Origin: Conidiobolus incongruus B7586
Lineage: Eukaryota > Entomophthoromycota > Entomophthoromycetes > Entomophthorales > Conidiobolaceae
NCBI GenBank assembly: GCA_000697335.1
Contig: JNEM01012412.1
Location: 1-17,648, forward strand
DNA length: 17,648 bases
Direction: 5' to 3'
In this document: in pieces, positions 1 to 10,996 of the stretch
Layout: the number at the start of each line of letters is the position of its first letter
Numbering within the stretch: the first letter of the stretch is position 1
Notes under the pieces: generated by a model
Databases searched by the model: none
Seen by the model: only the letters and a program-made list of their open reading frames with translations
What the model was told of the DNA's origin: nothing
Translations under genes and position numbers: made by a program

Positions 1-768
1 TTTTTATTTTAACAAAAAAATTATTTAAATATTTTAATATTAATTTTATAAGTATTTTATATATAATAAGGTTTTAAATTGATAAATAAAAATATAAAAT
101 AAATACCTTATAATTCAACTTAAGTTTAAAAAAAATAATATAGCTATTATTAAACAAAATTTACTAAAATATTATTAGCAACTTAAGTTTTATAATAAAT
201 AATTATAATTAATTAACCTGAAATGTTTTTATATAATTCTTTACTAAAACAAAATTAAAATGTTAAATTGAGTTAAATTAGCCTCTTTTATAATTCCTTT
301 TAAATATATATTTTATTAATAGGTAAATATAAATTATTATAATATATTATACTAGTATATGCTATTTTTAACTAATTTTTAAATAAAAATTAATTAATAA
401 TAATCTTTTTATTATTTTTTTCAATAATATTATCTTTAATTAGTAAATTCAAAATATTTTAAATTAATTTAATATTTAATATAATAATTAAAAATTATAT
501 AAATTTAAAATAATAAAAAATTTCTAAAAAAAATTATTAGACAAAACTAATATATTTAGTATACTTTTTAGTATATAACTTATGTGGTTTTAATTACTTT
601 ATTAATTGAAAAATTAGATTATAAGAAAAAAAACTCTATAGGGACATTTAATTAATTTATAAATATTAGATTTTAATCTTTGATAAAAAAATATTTTGTA
701 AATGTTAAAAGTATATTAAAAATATAACCAAGAGTTATTAATAGTAAAAGAAAGTATTAAATTTATAT
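1..768 (-). repeat. AT-rich 1.3-kb repeat, copy A (partial)
   Basis: This is a partial copy of a repeat present five times in the window. It runs collinear with 12980-13810: for example, the stretch around 85-110 matches 13128-13152, and 710-768 matches 13760-13805. Copies B, C and E match it in reverse complement, so it lies on the minus strand. The window edge removes one end, and the GC-rich LTR-like segment at 769-1102 interrupts the other. No reading frame of any credibility is present. It is probably a decayed non-autonomous DNA transposon. Confidence 0.7.
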
Positions 769-1102
769 TGCAAGGCTTCTGGAAAGTAGTCTTGCGATAA
801 AGATCACGTGAGCTCGATGAAACGGGCCAAATATGGCTAACTAGATACTTTAGAGGAGTTTTATTAAAATAGCAAGATCTAGGGCTTGGCCCTGATCGAA
901 GTGATCCCTCAGCAAATATCTGTCCAGTGACTATTTTATAGTGTGGTTGATACTTGGCCAATGTGTTGAGGCTCCAGCTTCTGCTATAGTCTGGAATTTT
1001 CCATTGTGCAAGGGTTGTTCCTGATATTTGTGAGTGGATTACATCTGGAATCTTGACGGACGGTTAAAATTGAAAGGCGAGCGGACCTCCCGATCCGCGA
1101 CA
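769..1102 (-). mobile_element. Candidate solo LTR, 334 bp, second LTR family
   Basis: A sharply bounded GC-rich island sits inside AT-rich repeat A. Read on the minus strand it begins TGTCGC, ends TTGCA, and has a TATAAAA box (plus-strand 934-940). An AATAAA signal follows about 75 nt downstream (plus-strand 860-865), the order expected of a U3-R-U5 long terminal repeat. Both flanks read ATAT, a possible 4-bp target duplication, but in such AT-rich DNA this could be chance. A short open stretch on the minus strand resembles no protein I recognise. No internal retrotransposon region adjoins it, so it would be a solo LTR fossil. Its GC content suggests it is younger than the repeat it interrupts. 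Confidence 0.5.
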
Positions 1103-1118
1103 ATATATATATATATAT
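1103..1118. repeat. (AT)8 microsatellite
   Basis: Eight uninterrupted AT units lie immediately after the GC-rich LTR-like segment. They make the target duplication of that segment hard to define exactly. Confidence 0.9.
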
Positions 1119-1179
1119 CAAAAATAAAATTATGTAACTTTCATTAATATGAATAATTTGAAATATTTATTTAAATTAT

Positions 1180-2451
1180 TATTACAGAAATTAAATGATG
1201 GTTAAAATGTAAATTAAAAATATTTAAAAATATTAATATATGATTTATAAAAATTAATACAAAATATAAAATTTATATTTTTTTACTATTATTAATTCTT
1301 TGCTATTCTTGTTGTAAGCTTCTAACACTTAAAAAGCATTTCTTTTTATAAATAATTAAAATAATATTTCATCAACCAATTTAATTTATTTACAGGAATT
1401 TTATTTCCTGTTAATATATTTTATTATTTAAAATAATTATAGTTATATAGGTTATAACATTGTAAGTATATTAGATAGAGTAGTTTTTTTTAATATTTAA
1501 TAAAGCTTTTTATAAGTTTAATTATATATATATTTTACAAATATTATATACAATAATAAGAATACTAATTAAATGTTATTTTATTTGAAAATGAGATATA
1601 AAACTTAATATTATTTATTTTACTTTTAATAATTAAATAAGAAAAGTAAATATTATTATAATTTATTACAATGATTAATACTTAGTCATTAATAAAATAA
1701 TTAATTATTAGGATTTATAACAGGGATTATTTTAACTTAACCTAATACTTTGTTTTTTTAAATAAATGAATATATTAAATAATTTAAGATTTATTAATTA
1801 TATTAATTTTTTATATAACCCTTTACTTTTAGTAATATTTTAATAAGTTTTATTTAACTATAGCTTCTTTAATTTTCTTCTAAACTTTAGTTATATTTAA
1901 GATATCTATTTTATATTTTTTTAATTAATCTGAGTTTAAACTTTATATTAGATATAATTATTAATTAATATTAAATTACTTAAATATATCTTTAATTGAA
2001 ATTGAAAAGTTTTTTTAATTATATTATTTTACTTTATTAATTAATAAAAATAATAATAATAATTAGTTTTTTAAATTTAGGTAAATTTTAAATCATATCC
2101 TTTCTAGCTTAAAAGTGGCAAATCTAGTAATAAATGATATACTAAGATAAAACATTATTCCTATAAACTATTTTAAAATCTTTAGTAATTTTAGAATATT
2201 TATAGTTAAGACTTAGCTATACTATAATAAAAGTCTTTTGATAATTATTACCTAATTTAAATATAATTAAACTTAATCTTAAATTTCCAATTAAAAATAT
2301 ATTAATGACAAAATAATTATAAATGATATATATAAATTAATAATATTAATTTTTTTATATATTTTATATGAAGTTAATTTTTCAAAGCTAATAATATATT
2401 TGAAATATCAAATATTAGAATATTTATAATTTTCTTCTTTGTGTACTAATA
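1180..2451 (+). repeat. AT-rich 1.3-kb repeat, copy B
   Basis: A full-length copy of about 1272 bp. It begins TATTAC and ends with CTAATA, the reverse complement of TATTAG. It aligns throughout with copies C and E in the same orientation and with copies A and D in reverse: 1290-1340 parallels 6940-6990, and 2050-2290 parallels 7760-7990. It carries no coding frame. It lies head-to-head with copy A, with the LTR-like segment between them. Confidence 0.7.
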
Positions 2452-3830
2452 TTTTATCTTTATATAAATAATTAAACAAATTAATTATAAATTTAATTAT
2501 TATAATTTTTTGAGTTCAAAATATTTTATTGCAAACTAAGGTTATTTATATTATTATAAAATTATAATTAAAATATACAATTATATATAATTATAAATTC
2601 ATAAAATAATTATTGATTGATATATATTCAGCTTTAAATAATTTCATTATATTGAATATTTTTGAATTAGTAATATTTTAAACAATATAATTTGGAAAAT
2701 TTACTAATATTATAAGTGTAGTGGTAGTTAAACCAATATAGTGTAGAGGAAGACTTAATATAAAAGTAATGTGTGCAGAACATGGTAATATAATATGGCT
2801 ATAGTATACAAGTGTAAACAAAGTTTAATTAAGCTTTAAACTAGGATGAGTCACTGATATATTAAGATTTATATTAGGTAATACCAATATCCTATAATAT
2901 TAACAGGAAATAGTTTCAATCTTAGAAGTAGTGTAAAAGTATTAAATAGTAAGAGTTGAGAGGAAAAAGAGGAACCTAGTTTATTAGATAATTCAATGCT
3001 ATTTATACAATTAATTTAACTATATAAGTATAAATTAATCATATAATTTATAGTTAATTGAATTATATGAAAGTATATATAAGAATTTAGAGAACTAGTC
3101 TTTTAACAAATATACTCAATTATATGATATTAATAGTTATATGATTAATTGTAAAAATCATACTAGTTTAATAATATTTTGAAAACAACTTAATTATTTT
3201 TTTTGTGCTTTATAAATATTAAAAAAGAAAAACCTAAAATCTCATAATAATTCAATAATATTAATAAATAAACTATTTTAAATTTTTCTATTTAAGCACT
3301 TTAAAGGTTATTGATAATTGTATATTTTGAATGAGATAATTTCACAGTATATACGAATCATTAAAAGTAAGATTTACTATATATTCAAGAATTACCATTT
3401 AGCTTTATTTGAAAAGAGTACAAAAAATTGAGCCTTTAGCTTTCAAGTTTGATAATATTTTCTATAATAATTAGATAAAAGTGGGTGAAATTAAAAGTTA
3501 CAATTAAATTTCATTAATATATATATCATTAATTTCAAAATTTACTATTCATAAAACAATAAATTTGTAAAAGAATATTCAATTATTAGGTTTTAATTGA
3601 TCATTTTTATTTGATTAAATTTATTTGATTAAATATTGTAAAGATTGTATTCCAATTAATTGCTTTAATAAAAATATAAAGTTAATCAATATGTGAATAA
3701 TGACATTAAATCATTTTGAAATCATAATTATGAATATTCTTTATTCTTTAAGACCATTTTGGATTACCTTATTTATCATTGTAACAAAATTTCCAATATT
3801 CCAATTAGAAAAAAAAGGATTGTAATTTAT
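2452..3830. other. Gene-free AT-rich intergenic region
   Basis: No gene, RNA gene or recognisable mobile element was found here. Two local features stand out. Positions 2701-2990 have a strand bias, with about 54 G against 22 C by hand count. A perfect 14-bp inverted repeat has its arms at 3033-3046 and 3137-3150. The rest is AT-rich sequence without open frames. Confidence 0.6.
3033..3150. repeat. 14-bp inverted repeat with long loop
   Basis: AATTAATCATATAA at 3033-3046 is exactly the reverse complement of 3137-3150, with a 90-nt spacer. Weaker matching continues into the loop. In DNA this AT-rich it may be chance. Confidence 0.45.
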
Positions 3831-4288
3831 TGTCACCAACCGAGTGACGAACGGACATTGAGCGTTCACGTGTCCCTCGAATAGGTGGCTATACTATCGA
3901 GCGAGTTTCCCTACTTAACCCCGAACATCCACTAGCACGAGATTCATCTAACCCCGTTGGAAATGAATCTACCGAAGATTATAAAAGCTTACATAAGTTC
4001 ACTAATAAAATATGACAAATTAGTTACTTTCAAATTAGGCAACTGACGGTTGTTTGATTGATTTGAATTTGAAACGTGTTTATTTTGGTTAAACCGATCC
4101 ACACACAATGCCTGACTTAGCTCTAGTAGATCCTAGAGTAACTCCATTCGACGAAGTAGCCAGGGTTCGTCTGGCCACCCAGCTCGTAGCTGCTACTCCC
4201 CATATGATAGGAAAAGTCCTCGCCTACTTGGAGACTCTTCGTCAAAACGGTAGTGGAAATCGGACTGTCGTTGTTACTTGAGGCAACA
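3831..4288 (+). mobile_element. Solo LTR, 458-bp family, copy 1
   Basis: This is a solo long terminal repeat beginning TGTCACC and ending GGCAACA, the TG...CA termini of LTR retrotransposons. It is flanked by an exact 5-bp duplication, TTTAT, at 3826-3830 and 4289-4293. A TATAAAA box lies at 3980-3986 and an AATAAA at 4004-4009. Its length is identical to the copy at 15562-16019. From 4108 the last part of the LTR carries a reading frame shared by all copies (it includes LALVDPRVTP). No internal gag-pol region follows, so the element was reduced to one LTR. High identity to the other copies and its GC content suggest a fairly recent insertion. The superfamily (Ty1/copia or Ty3) cannot be told from an LTR alone. 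Confidence 0.85.
3980..3986 (+). promoter_or_regulatory. TATA box of the solo LTR
   Basis: TATAAAA sits about 150 bp into the LTR and about 125 bp before the start of the LTR-borne reading frame. It is conserved at the equivalent place in the LTR half at 16025-16031. It probably marks the U3/R promoter and could still drive transcription toward the GPCR pseudogene downstream. Confidence 0.6.
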
Positions 4289-4624
4289 TTTATTTCAAAA
4301 TAATTTAATTTTTGTTCTCAATCAATTCAGTCTCTACCCTTTACTCAAATCAAAGTACACAAAAATGGTAAATTTTTATTTTTCAAGTTGAATAAAACTA
4401 ATTTAAATTTTTTTATTATATCAATCATAATTTATAGAAAAGGATTGATTCAATTTAATTTGATAATAATTTGAACAGGATATATTACAATATAAAACTA
4501 TTAAATTCACTTACAACTTTAACAAAATCACATTATGTGTTTATATTTTGTAGTAATATAAAAATATTTTTCTCGAGTATCATCTTATATTTTACTATCA
4601 AAGTAAATTTAAATATAAAAAATT
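4289..4624. other. Upstream region of the GPCR pseudogene
   Basis: 336 bp between the solo LTR and the inferred old start codon of the GPCR pseudogene. A TATAAAAC occurs at 4491-4498, but nothing marks it as a working promoter. The open stretch that overlaps the pseudogene start is in a different frame from the receptor and looks like chance. Confidence 0.5.
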
Positions 4625-5560
4625 ATGAATTTGTCAGATATTTAGGATGTGCACCAAGTATTTGCTATATTGATGTATTTATCCTCCATATTTAATACTG
4701 GACTAAATATATTATTGATATATTTAATTACCAAATGATGTGCAAGCAAAACTACAGAAATAATATTGATAATGGGTCTTTGCACCTTCAAATTGGTAGA
4801 TGGTGGCCATATGACTATATTAACAATCTTAGAAACAGTTAATAGCTATCAATATATATTTGAACCTATCCATTGTCAAATATCTGGCTTGATCCAGATC
4901 TTTTATAGATGGGAGATATATATCGTTACAATTTTATCAATATTGCGATATTTCATGATTTTTATCATTTCGAAAGAGAGTTGAAGTTTTGGATGTTAAT
5001 ATTGACCATAGGTGCAGTGCCTTCACTAGCATTGTTCGGTTATGGGGCAATTGCTATTGATTATAATCCTACAGCATCATATATTCAATGATTTCCTTAT
5101 CTCGGATCAAATTCGTTCTCGGTTAAAATGATCTTTCTGACTGCTGCCACATACTTCATCCCTTGTTGGATTACGACCTATTGCTATTTTTCCGTGGGAT
5201 GGTACGTGAATCAACAACTAAATGTAATGAAAAAGGAGGCGAAATATAACCAAAATTCCCAATGTTTAAAAATGATCACCAATCAAAAAATCAAATTAAT
5301 TGTTCAATTATCGATGGTGTTCTTTATATACAACGTTCTTTTTATGCTATTCTACATTACTCTGATATTAAAATTTGCTATCGGATTTAAAATGACTCCA
5401 GCCGTAGATGGTCTTGTTTTATTAATGATCAATTTTTCAGTTAGTTTAAATCCTCTTATCATCATATCCTTTCAGCCTGAATTGAATAACAAATTCTTTT
5501 TTTTTGGTAAGACTGAAGACAAGATGTAAAAAAATTATTAATAGTATATTCAGAAAATAA
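4625..5560 (+). pseudogene. Class A-like GPCR pseudogene
   Basis: A dead paralog of the receptor at 14084-15028. Aligned to that protein, the old start is ATG 4625, and the three-residue match is followed along all seven helices. In-frame stops lie at 4643-4645, 4736-4738 and 5089-5091; the last replaces the conserved extracellular cysteine after SYIQ. A one-base deletion at about 4950-4975, just after LSILRYF, shifts the frame. A second shift in the T run at about 5497-5505 diverts the C-terminus, which in the original frame ends at 5558-5560. The stretches best preserved are TM5 (IPCWITTYCY), TM6-TM7 (ILKFAIGFK) and the post-TM7 motif SFQPELNN. Dead by several independent lesions, it is not a sequencing artefact of one base. 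No introns are needed to explain it. The 458-bp solo LTR lies 336 bp upstream. Confidence 0.88.
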
Positions 5561-6831
5561 ATAGAGAATAAATTATCATTTTACATCAAAATATTTGACT
5601 CGAGTTGAATCTATTTTGTGCTGATATTAACTTGTTTTCAGCTTGATGCCATTTTGATCAGTTACTGAATTTGAAATTATATTTCTTATGAAGGTTGTAT
5701 TTGTCAAAATTAACTCTTAGACATGATAATATAGAGATTTATTAATTTAATTTGATATATATTACATTTTATATTTTAATATTACCTGATTTACTATATT
5801 CAAATTTTATTGATTCTGTGACTAAAGGAAAGAAATATTTTAGCAAATGTTAATATCGCATAGAATGATCTTTCTGAGTAATATTTCAGGATGATGATAA
5901 AATATTTCAGTCTTATACTAATAGTATTTAAAATTATTTAATTATCAATCATATTAGTTCTTTAATCTGATTACAATTATTCAAACTAGTAAATATATCA
6001 TTAATTAAATTTAGATCTCTAATACATTGCGAACTAGTATCAAAATCAGTGAAAATTTACTTTGAAAATCAGTATTAAAGCAGTATTAATTTAAAATATA
6101 AATTAATAAGACTTAACAAAAAAATTTATGGATTAAAAATATATTATTTTAATATGTCAAAATAAAAATTATGAACTCTAATGATTAAAATGATAAAAAC
6201 CTACAATTCAATTGGGATTCGAATGAATAATTTGTAAACTTTATATTCAAATAGGAACTAGTATTTACTTCGAAAGTTTGTATATATTTAAGGAATTTTA
6301 TATGTCAATTTTAATTCAATTAAATACAAAATCAAATAATATTAATACTGTAGTTTCATCAATTTATGGCGATATCAACGATAATTTCAATTTGACATAG
6401 TATAATAAAAATTATAGTTATTATGAATATATTATATTATTTTGAAAATAAAGAATTTAATCCAATTCTTTAATGATTGAACAATTAGTAACATATGAAA
6501 AAATATAAATATTTCACCAATTATAATATATTTTGCAAATAAATTATTTTTTTCATAAATATCTCAGTTAAGATATATCATTTGTTATCAATTAAATCAA
6601 ATTGAAAAGATGAAATAATTAACTAAATGAGGATTATATCAATTGTTCTGTAATTTTTATTTATTACTAATATTTGGAAGTTAATTAAAGACATCAGAAC
6701 TGTCCAATGAGAATAATCTTTATAGTAGTATTTATATAAATTCTATTAACAGACAATTGAAAGTTGAAATTTAGAAAATAATTTGTGGAAAATATATTAT
6801 GTATAATAGATATTTATGATCTAGATTTTAC
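5561..6831. other. Gene-free AT-rich intergenic region
   Basis: 1.27 kb between the GPCR pseudogene and repeat copy C. I see no long open frame, RNA gene, terminal repeat or recognisable coding remnant. Base composition is uniform and AT-rich. Confidence 0.6.
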
Positions 6832-8139
6832 TATTACTTTGTAATTTAAATTATAGGAATTTTTTGCAATTGAAAAAAATGAACATTTTAATATATAAAA
6901 AATAAAAATAAATATATAATATAGAATTAATAATTTCCTTTATTTCTAATAACTTTTTGCTATACTTTTAGCAAAGATCTAATACCTAAAAAATAATTCT
7001 TTTTATTAAAGACTAAAATTTGATATTTTATAAACTAATTAAATTTTTTTGCAGAAATTTTCTTTCCTGCAAGCTGGTTTTTTAAATTGCTTAAAACAAA
7101 TAAAAGCACATAGGTTTTAATCAAAAGAATATACTAGATATATTAGTTTTTCCAGTTATTTTTAATTAGAAAGTTTTTTACAACTTTAAATTTATATATT
7201 TTATAATTTCATGTAAAATAATAGGTTTTCTCAAATTATATTAAAAATACCAATTAGAAATAGTTTTATGTAAAAAAAATATATAGTTTACTATTAATTG
7301 ATTTTTCTTTAGGAATTAAATAAGAATAACATGTGTTATTATAATCTATTACAATAATTAACATTTATTTATCAATAAAATGTTTATTTAAAGGAATTTA
7401 TAGAGGGGGTTGATTTAACTTAATCTAACTTTTTAATTTATATTTTAACAAAGGATTATATAAAAAAAATCTAAGATTCATCAATTATAATAATTTACTG
7501 TAAAAGCCTTGGCTTCTAGCTATACCTTAGTAAGTTTTGTTTAACAATAACTATTCTAGCTTTTTTTAAGCTTTAGTTAAATTATAAGATACCCATTTTA
7601 TATTATTATTAATTAATTTTAATTTAAACTTTAATATATATAAAATACTTATATAACTAACATTAAAGTGTTTTGATAATTTTTTAGCTAAAATAAAAAA
7701 ATGCTTTTCAATATAATTTTTTACATTGTTGATAATTAAAAAAATAATAGTTAAAATTAATTTTTTAGATTTTAATAAGTTTTAGGTAGTTTTTCTTTTA
7801 ATCTTAAAGTAATTTACCTAGCAATAAATTGTTAATCTAGATAATACTTTATTATCAAAAGCTACTTGTAAATTTTAAATGATTTTAAAGAATTTGTGGT
7901 TAAGTTTTACTGATATTAAAATAATAGACTTTTAATGGTTATCATTTAGTTTAAACATAATTAAATTAAACAATTAATTTTAAAAAATTAATTTTTTAAT
8001 CAAAAAAATTATTATATATATATATTTCAAAACTATTTTTTTCCTATTTATTTTGTATATATTTTTTTATTTGAAATTAATAATAAGTTTGAAAAATCAG
8101 AAATTAAAAAATTTCCTATTTTTTGATTCTATATTAATA
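6832..8139 (+). repeat. AT-rich 1.3-kb repeat, copy C
   Basis: A full-length copy of about 1308 bp and the least AT-decayed of the five. Its left end starts TATTACTTTG, and the reverse complement of its right end starts TATTAATATAG. The two ends share roughly 28 of 39 positions, including ATAGGAA and a T run followed by AATT, so they form imperfect terminal inverted repeats. No coding frame is present. Many positions that are C or G here are T or A in copy E, for example around 7060-7120 against 16800-16860. Confidence 0.72.
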
Positions 8140-10035
8140 ATATAACTTTCAATTCAATATTGGCAATTTGTTCAGTTTCTAATATTATGCTATATTTCAA
8201 AAATATCTGTCTGTCCTGATTTGATAATTAACTTAATATTATTACTAATTTGGGATGGCTCTGTTACTCCATAATCAAATAATATTTTTTATTCCTTTTG
8301 TTAGATATTAATTGAACCCTATATCATCCATTAATCAAATTAATTAATTCTAAGAGTGATAAAGAGAAAAAGAATAATTTGATATTCTGTTATAATATCT
8401 TGACAATAAAATCAATTTTAAGACATATAGTCCTAAAATAATAAAAAACAGAATTAATATATAAATTATTATATTATATTATAAGTATTTTTCTAATAAT
8501 GATATTTATTAATAAAACACATTACAAAATATAATATTATAAATAATCAATTAATAAATTCAAATAATTGGAATAGATATTTACTCAGCCAAAGCTTAAC
8601 ATCCAACTTTTATTTAATCAATTTTTCTTATTAACTTGTAATTTCAATTTTTATTATTGAATAAGGTAATATAAGATAAAATATTAGTAATATCAAATAT
8701 ATGCATATTATAATAAATATTAAGAAATATAATAAATATCTCATTAATAGTCAAATTCAGATATTTTGAATTAAAAACATTCTTTTATATGATTAAAGTT
8801 TGAAATATTTAAAATAATATAAGTTAATTTTTATTTAAAAATTGAGAATATAAAGTGGTGATAATTATTAATATTAATATTTATACCTTAACTTTTATTA
8901 GTTTGAATATAATTTATTTCAATATTTTGCAAAGAAAGTCAAATTCAAATATTGATTTATTATTACAAAAATATAGATTCTACTTATCGCCATTAATATA
9001 TAAATATAACATACCTTTATTGGATATATTATCATTTCAATTAAAGATTTAATATAAAATATATAATCAAATTAAAATCATCTAACTCATTATTAAAGAA
9101 TAGTGATTAGATAAATTTATTATTATTTATGAATAGTTATACCCTTAGGATTATAAGCTGTAAGAAATTATAAAATTCATTGAAATATAATATAGAATAA
9201 CTAGATATTAAATACATTAGTTTTTATAAACCAATGTGATATCATATAGTTCATATCTTTGGATTATAATCAATATTCAAGTTATCAATAATATAACTTA
9301 TTAAAATTCTTTAAGTACAAATTATAATTTCTAATATTATATTTTTAAATGATTTCAAATAATCTAAAAATTTAATCAAATATTCTTTTTTTGTCTTTAA
9401 GTTCAATATTAAAATTTGATATTATTTAATATAATTAAAATCATATAAATTATAATATTCCAAATAATTTTTATTTAAAATATACCAATATTTATAATAA
9501 ATTTTGTCCTTTTGAAATTATCTTAATAAAAATTCATTAATTTTTCCACAATTCTAATTTATAACAGTTAATAAAATTTGTCAATATATATGTGAAAAAC
9601 CAAAGACTATAAAACTAAGAGGTAATATATTTAATTATATACATTTAAATTTATATTCTTTTCAAAGTATATTTTTAATGAAATAATATAATCTGATAAT
9701 TTAAATAATTTTTTGCAAGGATGAATAGTTTTCTATAGGTAATTTTTCAATTTATAATCAAAAATGAATAATTCGAATCTGGTGAGAATACTATATTCAG
9801 ATAAACTTCAAGTTTCTAAGTGTAACAAATAACAGTCATTCCAGTAATCAAAATGTCATCCAAATCCTGAATCCACAAATAAAATTAATCAAATTCATAA
9901 CAATTTGAAGCTAATATATGAAAATCAAAACAAATTTGTTTGAATAAAATTTTAAATAGGATAAATAGGATTATTTATACTTGAGTTCAGATAAAAGTTA
10001 ATGAATTAATAAACACTGATAGAATATTGGGGAAA
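8140..10035. other. Gene-free AT-rich intergenic region
   Basis: 1.9 kb upstream of the intact plus-strand GPCR. A 65-codon frame at 8855-9052 is mostly Ile, Asn, Leu and Tyr, as expected of chance translation of AT-rich DNA, and I do not call it a gene. No repeat copy, RNA gene or clear TATA box could be assigned. The GPCR promoter must lie in the last few hundred bases, but I cannot place it. Confidence 0.6.
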
Positions 10036-10983
10036 ATGGTGGATGTCAACGATTACAATTTCATTAGATTTACATTTAATAGCATTTTGATGCTTTTTTC
10101 AATAATTATGATCCCTCTGAATTTCATTTTACTATATATTTTGAAGAATAAATGCGAATTTCACAGAACTGAAATTACTTTGATGTTTGTACTGAGCGTG
10201 GTGGAATTAATGTCGGGATTTTCATTATTTATAATTCCTCTCTGCTTAATGGTCATTGGTAAGGATTTTTATACTCCAGGGACGGGAACTTGTCAGGCTG
10301 CTGTTTTCGTTTATAATACCTTAATTCGTTCGGGCGTTGCTATCGTTTGTATCTTATCAGTTATGAGATATTTGGCAGTGTGTCATCAGATTCAATTGAA
10401 AAAGATGGTATGGTTGATCATTTGCTTGATATGCATTTTACCTATTTTAGGCAGCTTTATTTATACTATTGTAGTTATGGATGGACGTCCATCCCCATCA
10501 TACATTCAATGCGGTGGTTTGGGAAATGGAACATCTGAGGCGAATGCTCTGCAAATATTTGGAGGTGTATATATGGCAGTTCAAGCATGGATTATTACAG
10601 TTTGTTACCTTTTAATTTGTTACAATGTTTATAAAAAGCTAAAAACTTTTTTAAGAGAAGCTAAAATGAATCAAGATCATGAGCTATACTCGAATTTGAT
10701 GAAGCAGAGAAGTCGATTGTTTAAACAAGTAGCTTTAGTCATTGTGGTATATAATTTTACATATATGTTCTCGTATGTAACACAGATACTCAAGATTACT
10801 ATCGGTTACAAAAGAACTCCTTTTCTAGATGCAGTAGTAGTTACTATGATTATGTTTCCATCGCTTTGTAATCCCATTGTTACTTTAACCTTCCAGCCCG
10901 AAGTGAATAATGAATTCAAAGCATTATTGGTGAGATATTGGGCGAAATTAAAAGCTATGTTTCATTATATTTATTGGGAGTAG
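10036..10983 (+). CDS. Class A-like G protein-coupled receptor (family A)
   Basis: A 315-residue integral membrane receptor, intronless, about the minimal length for a seven-helix receptor. Predicted helices lie at about 13-36, 46-72, 86-110, 124-147, 172-200, 230-254 and 263-287. Class A marks are the Cys pair C86 (top of TM3) and C159 (second outer loop), Arg-Tyr after TM3 (MRY 110-112 in place of DRY), a TM4 Trp and Pro, and Asn-Pro in TM7 (279-280). Deviations are Glu instead of Asp in TM2 (VVELMSG), no CWxP in TM6, and no Tyr after the TM7 Asn-Pro. A glycosylation sequon NGT (164-166) lies in the outer loop. ATG 10036 is chosen because it aligns with the paralog start (NDYNFI against NDLNFI). 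It presumably couples to a G protein; the ligand is unknown. Its 3' end abuts the convergent zinc-finger gene. Confidence 0.87.
   Translation: MVDVNDYNFIRFTFNSILMLFSIIMIPLNFILLYILKNKCEFHRTEITLMFVLSVVELMSGFSLFIIPLCLMVIGKDFYTPGTGTCQAAVFVYNTLIRSGVAIVCILSVMRYLAVCHQIQLKKMVWLIICLICILPILGSFIYTIVVMDGRPSPSYIQCGGLGNGTSEANALQIFGGVYMAVQAWIITVCYLLICYNVYKKLKTFLREAKMNQDHELYSNLMKQRSRLFKQVALVIVVYNFTYMFSYVTQILKITIGYKRTPFLDAVVVTMIMFPSLCNPIVTLTFQPEVNNEFKALLVRYWAKLKAMFHYIYWE
10970..10975 (-). terminator. Putative poly(A) signal of the zinc-finger gene
   Basis: AATAAA on the minus strand begins 22 nt after the zinc-finger stop codon. It lies inside the last codons of the convergent GPCR, so the two messages probably overlap in antisense. 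Confidence 0.5.
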
Positions 10984-10996
10984 TTACTCGAAAAAA

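Noticed and set aside
716-961. An 81-codon minus-strand frame in the GC-rich island.
   Set aside because: It starts at TTG, crosses from the LTR-like segment into the AT-rich repeat, and its product is unrecognised. The TATA and AATAAA placement fits an LTR better.
4471-4695. A 74-codon open frame overlapping the start of the GPCR pseudogene.
   Set aside because: It is in a different frame from the receptor homology and resembles nothing known.
6215-6240. A TTCGA-containing string resembling a tRNA B box.
   Set aside because: There is no matching A box, acceptor stem or anticodon arm around it. No tRNA was found anywhere in the window.
8855-9052. A 65-codon open frame.
   Set aside because: Its composition is that of translated AT-rich noise (Ile, Asn, Leu, Tyr), with no motif and no neighbouring exon.
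10027-10035. An upstream TTG as the start of the plus-strand GPCR.
   Set aside because: The ATG at 10036 aligns with the start of the paralog at 15028, and nuclear genes rarely start at TTG.
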